Source: MTP4 sp9310u
GTDB taxonomy: Archaea > Halobacteriota > Methanosarcinia > Methanosarcinales > Methanosarcinaceae
Length of the DNA: 17,404 bases
NCBI GenBank assembly: GCA_030627005.1
Contig: DAOUSW010000067.1
Location: 1 to 17,404 of the forward strand
Direction: 5' to 3'
How positions within the stretch are numbered: position 1 is the first letter of the stretch; each line of letters begins with the position of its first letter. The notes beneath the pieces are model-generated. The model had not been told where the DNA came from and searched no databases. It saw only the letters and a program-made list of their open reading frames with translations. Below, in pieces: positions 14,220 through 17,404 of the stretch. The translations under genes were made by a program, and so were the position numbers.

Positions 14220-14524
14220 TTGTTTTTCATTTTCCGGACTTCTTCTTCCAGGGTTGCGATTCTGGCTTCAAGTTCCTGTATGTCTTTTCTGGAAATAAAA
14301 TCGGCTTTTGAGATGGTTTCCTGGATTTTCTCGGAAATTTTCTTCTCAAGATCGTTTTTCTGTTTTTTGCTCTCTTCGAGCATATCCATAACCAGTTTTT
14401 TGCCTTCTTCCTTATTTATGTCCCCTTTATCGACCAGATCCTTTACGAGTACATCGATCTTTTCTTCGGTCATTGCACAGAGGCCGGCCCCTATGAGCCC
14501 CAGTTTTCTGATGGAGTTTTTCAT
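14198..14524 (-). CDS. phasin-like helical protein
   Basis: The 108-aa protein resembles the small PHA-regulator/phasin-like family (COG3937): an N-terminal segment MKNSIRKLGLIGAGLCAMTEEKI, then VKDLVDKGDINKEEGKKLV, which is the characteristic part of the family, and a C-terminal coiled coil (about 55-104; ELEARIATLEEEVRKMK). Archaeal members exist without any polyhydroxyalkanoate pathway, so a role in granules should not be assumed. I chose the ATG at 14524 because AGGTG lies 5 nt upstream; the longer frame to 14590 adds 22 unlikely residues. A decayed copy of its 3' part lies at 12197-12330, so this gene belonged to the duplicated locus. Confidence 0.8.
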   Translation of the reverse strand: MKNSIRKLGLIGAGLCAMTEEKIDVLVKDLVDKGDINKEEGKKLVMDMLEESKKQKNDLEKKISEKIQETISKADFISRKDIQELEARIATLEEEVRKMKNKEKMFFK

Positions 14525-14593
14525 ATTAACACCTGGATTGGAATTATTAATCTTGATATAATTGCTTGCATGGTAATGGGTAAGTCCCAAAGA

Positions 14594-14854
14594 TCAGGAG
14601 GCTTTTTTGCTTTCTTCCCTGCTCTCAAGCCGGTCAATGATTTTCGGCCAGAGGGACATTGAAATGATCATGGTTATCACAAAGACAAAAATGGCACCTG
14701 CCACCATATCCACCTGGGTATAGGACATGTCCCCCCGAATCATGTTGGTCAGGATCGCCCCTAATAAAAAAAGGTTCAAGAGCACTATCGAGGTTGCAAA
14801 GCTTGCAAGGAGTACAAGTCTTGTCCTTTTGTCCTTCGGTCCGAATTTCACCAT
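14594..14854 (-). CDS. two-helix membrane protein (hypothetical)
   Basis: From the ATG at 14854 the product is 86 aa (a GTG at 14863 would add three residues). It has a basic start (KFGPKDKRTR), a first membrane helix (about 13-36, VLLASFATSIVLLNLFLLGAI), a short loop, a second helix (about 49-69, VAGAIFVFVITMIISMSLW) and a charged tail. I do not recognise the family. Neither start has a clear ribosome binding site. It lies between the copper ATPase gene and the phasin-like gene on the same strand, with 106 nt and 69 nt gaps, so an operon is uncertain. Confidence 0.65.
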   Translation of the reverse strand: MVKFGPKDKRTRLVLLASFATSIVLLNLFLLGAILTNMIRGDMSYTQVDMVAGAIFVFVITMIISMSLWPKIIDRLESREESKKAS

Positions 14855-14960
14855 GGGGATCACACTTTCGTTTAAAGATTGGCTATCAAAGAATTGTTAA
14901 AGATGGTCGTATCGGATTTCTTTCTTAAATTATTGAACCACAGAAGTATCCACCCTGAAA

Positions 14961-16880
14961 TTATTTAATCTTACTTCTTTTCATGAGCAACGAATTGGTT
15001 GTCACTGAAACCGAACTAAGGGCCATGAACGCTGCTGCAAGTTCCGGAGAGACCAGGATGCGCTCCACAAAAGGATAGAGAATTCCTGCAGCTATAGGGA
15101 TGCCAAGGGCATTGTATCCGAAAGCCCAGAGCAGGTTCTGCTTGATCTTGCGGATGGTCAGCCGGCTCAGGCGAAGAGCAGCGACCACGTCCATGATGTC
15201 GTTTTTGATCAGCACGATTTCGGCAGATTCCATAGCCACATCAGTTCCCGCGCCCATGGCGATCCCCACGTCGGCCTGGATCAGGGCAGGGGCATCATTG
15301 ATCCCGTCGCCCACCATCCCTACGAGGTTGCCTTCTTCCTGAAGTTTCTTGACTTCTCCCGCCTTGTCTTCGGGCAGCACTTCGGCAAGCACCCTCTCAA
15401 TCCCGACCTGAGCTGCAATGGCATTTGCGGTTGAGGCATTGTCTCCGGTTATCATCACAACTTCGATTCCCATTTTCCGGAGAGTCTGAACCGCGTCTTT
15501 TGAACTCTCTTTAAGGGTATCGGCTACGGCAACCAGTCCCAGGGCTTCGGCTTCAATGGCAATGAGCATTGCCGTCTTTCCGTTTTCCTCAAGGTTACGC
15601 ATATCGGCTTCAAGGCCCCTGAAAGAAATCCCGTTTTCTTCCATCAGCTTCCGGGTGCCCAGAAGAACCCTTTTTCCTTCGAAGTAGGCTTCCACCCCTT
15701 TGCCGGGAATCGATCTGAAATCCGTTGCATTTCCGGGTTTTATATCCTGCTCCTCAGCCCCTTTGACCACCGCTTCTCCAAGAGGGTGTTCCGAACCTTT
15801 TTCAGTCGTGGCTGCAATGAAAAGCACCTCAGTTTCCTCCCTGCCTGGAGCTGCCAGCACGTCCGTAAGTTTCGGGGTACCTTCGGTAAGGGTCCCGGTC
15901 TTGTCAAAAACGATCGCGTCAAGTTTGTGTGCCCTCTCAAGAGCTTCCCCTCCTTTTATAAGGATCCCGTTTTCTGCGCCTTTGCCCGTGCCTACCATGA
16001 TGGCTGCCGGGGTTGCCAGGCCCACGGCGCAGGGGCAGGAGATCACAAGGACGGTGATTGCTATCAGCAGGGAAAAGAGGAAGGGGCTGATTCCCAGGAG
16101 GGCTTCGGACTCTCCCACGCCGTAGCGCCAGTACCCTATGAAGAACCAGAAGAAAAATGCAAGCAGGGCAATTATGTGCACGGCTACTATAAAATTCCCT
16201 GCAAAAACGTCGGCAACCCGCTGGATTGGCGCTTTCATGGTCTGGGCGCTTTCAACGAGCTTGATGATCTGGGCAAGGGCAGTGTCTGCCCCGACTTTTG
16301 TGGCCCTGAACTTAAAAGCCCCGGTCTTGTTCAGGGTAGCCCCTATAACCGTATCGCTTTTCCCCTTCTCCACGGGAATGCTCTCCCCGGTCAGCATGGA
16401 CTCGTCCACAGCCGAGTTTCCTTCCACCACGACCCCGTCGACAGGGATCTTTTCTCCGGGGCGGACTACAACAATGTCCCCTACGCCCACTTCTTCCACA
16501 GGGACTTCCTTCTCCTCCCCGTCAACCAGGATTCGGGAAGTCTTTGCCTTGAGGCCCATCAGTTTCCGGATTGCTTCAGAGGTCCTTCCCCTTGCCCTGG
16601 CTTCCAGGTAGCGGCCAAGGACAATGAAAATAATCAGGAAAGAAACCGTATCATAGTAGGTACTGTCATACCCGGGCCCCAGGTCCAGGAAAGTCGAGGC
16701 CACGCTTATAAGGTAAGCTGACCCTGTCCCGGCGGCGATCAGGAGGTTCATATCGGTTACTCCGTGCTTGAAACCCTTGAAGGTCCCCACGAAAAACTGC
16801 CTCCCCGGAAAGAGGAGGACCAGGGTTGCAAGCACGAATAACACAATCGGGTCCGAAAGAAAGGTAGGCACGAAGGAAAA
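14961..16880 (-). CDS. copA: copper-type P1B ATPase, catalytic body (after frameshift)
   Basis: This frame carries the transport and catalytic core of a Cu(+)-exporting P1B-type ATPase. Counting from the first residue after GTG at 16871: membrane helices, the actuator motif TGES (161-164), the metal-site motif CPC (279-281) in SCPCAVGLATPAA, the phosphorylated aspartate in DKTGTLTEG (Asp323), the P1B-specific His-Pro (362-363), the ATP-binding GDGIND (521-526), and a final helix pair ending MKRSKIK. All catalytic residues are intact. CPC with two N-terminal CxxC domains indicates Cu(+) or Ag(+) export. The N-terminal domains are in the other frame (next entry), because one T appears to be missing in a T6 run near 16888, so this body has no natural start. 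Confidence 0.9.
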   Translation of the reverse strand, partial: FSFVPTFLSDPIVLFVLATLVLLFPGRQFFVGTFKGFKHGVTDMNLLIAAGTGSAYLISVASTFLDLGPGYDSTYYDTVSFLIIFIVLGRYLEARARGRTSEAIRKLMGLKAKTSRILVDGEEKEVPVEEVGVGDIVVVRPGEKIPVDGVVVEGNSAVDESMLTGESIPVEKGKSDTVIGATLNKTGAFKFRATKVGADTALAQIIKLVESAQTMKAPIQRVADVFAGNFIVAVHIIALLAFFFWFFIGYWRYGVGESEALLGISPFLFSLLIAITVLVISCPCAVGLATPAAIMVGTGKGAENGILIKGGEALERAHKLDAIVFDKTGTLTEGTPKLTDVLAAPGREETEVLFIAATTEKGSEHPLGEAVVKGAEEQDIKPGNATDFRSIPGKGVEAYFEGKRVLLGTRKLMEENGISFRGLEADMRNLEENGKTAMLIAIEAEALGLVAVADTLKESSKDAVQTLRKMGIEVVMITGDNASTANAIAAQVGIERVLAEVLPEDKAGEVKKLQEEGNLVGMVGDGINDAPALIQADVGIAMGAGTDVAMESAEIVLIKNDIMDVVAALRLSRLTIRKIKQNLLWAFGYNALGIPIAAGILYPFVERILVSPELAAAFMALSSVSVTTNSLLMKRSKIK

Positions 16881-17404
16881 AAGGGGAACATCATCCGCAT
16901 GTTTCCGAAAAAGATGGGGATCCCCAAGCCAATGGCTATGAGCAGGTTATTCCTTTGCTTCCGGATCTCAGCTTCCCGAAATTCCCGTTCCTTATCCTCA
17001 TATTCCGCTGTTTCGACCTTCACGGAAGCCCTGTAGCCAATGCTCTCAACAGCTGCAATCATTTCCCGGACCGAGACCCTGGAAGAATCGAATTCCACAA
17101 CAGCTTTTTCCAGCGGGAAATTCGCGGAAGCCGAAATTACCCCTTCGGTTTTGTTCAGGACCCTTTCGATGTTTGCAGCACAGGCCGAACAGCTCATGCC
17201 CTGAAGGTCCAGGGTAACGGTATCCTTTTCTACACCGTACCCGATTGACTCGATGGCTTCTTCGATTTCTTCAGGAGAAATCCGGGACGGCTCAAAACTC
17301 ACACTGGCTTTTTCGAGTGGAAGGTTTACGGCTGCGGATTTCACGCCTTCCTTCTTTTTCAGAACCCTCTCGATATTTGCCGCACAGGCGGCGCAGGTCA
17401 TGCC
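16881..17404 (-). pseudogene. copA: copper ATPase N-terminal part: two metal-binding domains (partial, frameshifted)
   Basis: Two heavy-metal-associated domains are present, each with its Cys pair: GMTCAACAANIERV at the window edge (Cys3, Cys6 counted from that Met) and GMSCSACAANIERV (Cys71, Cys74), followed by a charged linker (EDKEREFREAEIRKQR) and the first membrane helix (NNLLIAIGLGIPIFFGN). The reading frame then passes into nonsense after MMFPFF; one extra T there would join it to SFVPTFLSDPIVL of the catalytic body. The first codon in the window (GGC) belongs to the GMTC motif, so the protein starts beyond 17404. The Met at 17401 is an internal residue, not the start. Confidence 0.88.

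Noticed and set aside
15786..16721. 311-aa plus-strand open frame opposite the copper ATPase
   Set aside because: Its sequence has no domain sense and it lies opposite a P-type ATPase with all catalytic motifs.

Overview
The window looks like a piece of a Methanosarcina-type archaeal chromosome. The evidence is archaeal gene content (an ATP-dependent DNA ligase with the archaeal layout, a PGF-type C-terminal sorting signal on a surface protein, TATA-type promoters, strong GGAGG ribosome binding sites) plus small acidic lipoproteins and Asn/Thr- or Gln/Asp-rich secreted proteins in AT-rich spacers. The genus is judged from general familiarity, not from a database search.

Left part (1-5580). 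It opens with a 17-bp tandem repeat, then a minus-strand pair: a small one-CxxC protein and a Nif3/DUF34-family metal protein. A 0.7-kb AT-rich spacer follows, with a second tandem repeat (25-bp period) close upstream of a secreted cell-surface protein of the COG1361 type (signal peptide, repeated beta-sandwich domains, PGF sorting signal). After a polypyrimidine spacer comes a tight two-gene plus-strand operon: a DHH/DHHA1 phosphoesterase and an EngB-type GTPase. The last 22 bp of engB are imperfectly duplicated just downstream of its stop.

Middle part (5581-10443). These minus-strand genes are a DNA ligase, a short homoserine dehydrogenase preceded in the same operon by a separate ACT-domain protein (together a likely amino-acid-responsive step of threonine/methionine synthesis), and a membrane-anchored protein with an extracellular beta domain, one membrane helix, a long acidic linker and a cytoplasmic winged-helix domain.

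Right-middle part (10444-14524). This is the most unusual region: a tandem duplication of a small locus. Each copy has a shared upstream element and TATA box, a secreted coiled-coil protein (A1, B1), and, 11 nt after its stop, an 87-aa lipoprotein (A2, B2). A phasin-like gene converges from the other side; it is intact after copy B and reduced to a remnant after copy A. Both coiled-coil genes carry odd lesions or recoding candidates: an in-frame TGA in A1, an ACG where the ATG should be in B1, and an in-frame TAG (a possible pyrrolysine codon in this genus) 23 codons before the natural end of B1. The terminator hairpin between the convergent genes is inverted in copy A relative to copy B. The low-complexity segments differ completely between paralogues: N-glycosylation-sequon repeats in A1, Gly-rich and Gln/Asp-rich repeats in B1.

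Right end (14594-17404). A two-helix membrane protein is followed upstream by a copper-type P1B ATPase on the minus strand. The ATPase is cut by the window edge at its N-terminus and interrupted by a one-base frameshift in a T6 run between its metal-binding domains and its catalytic body.
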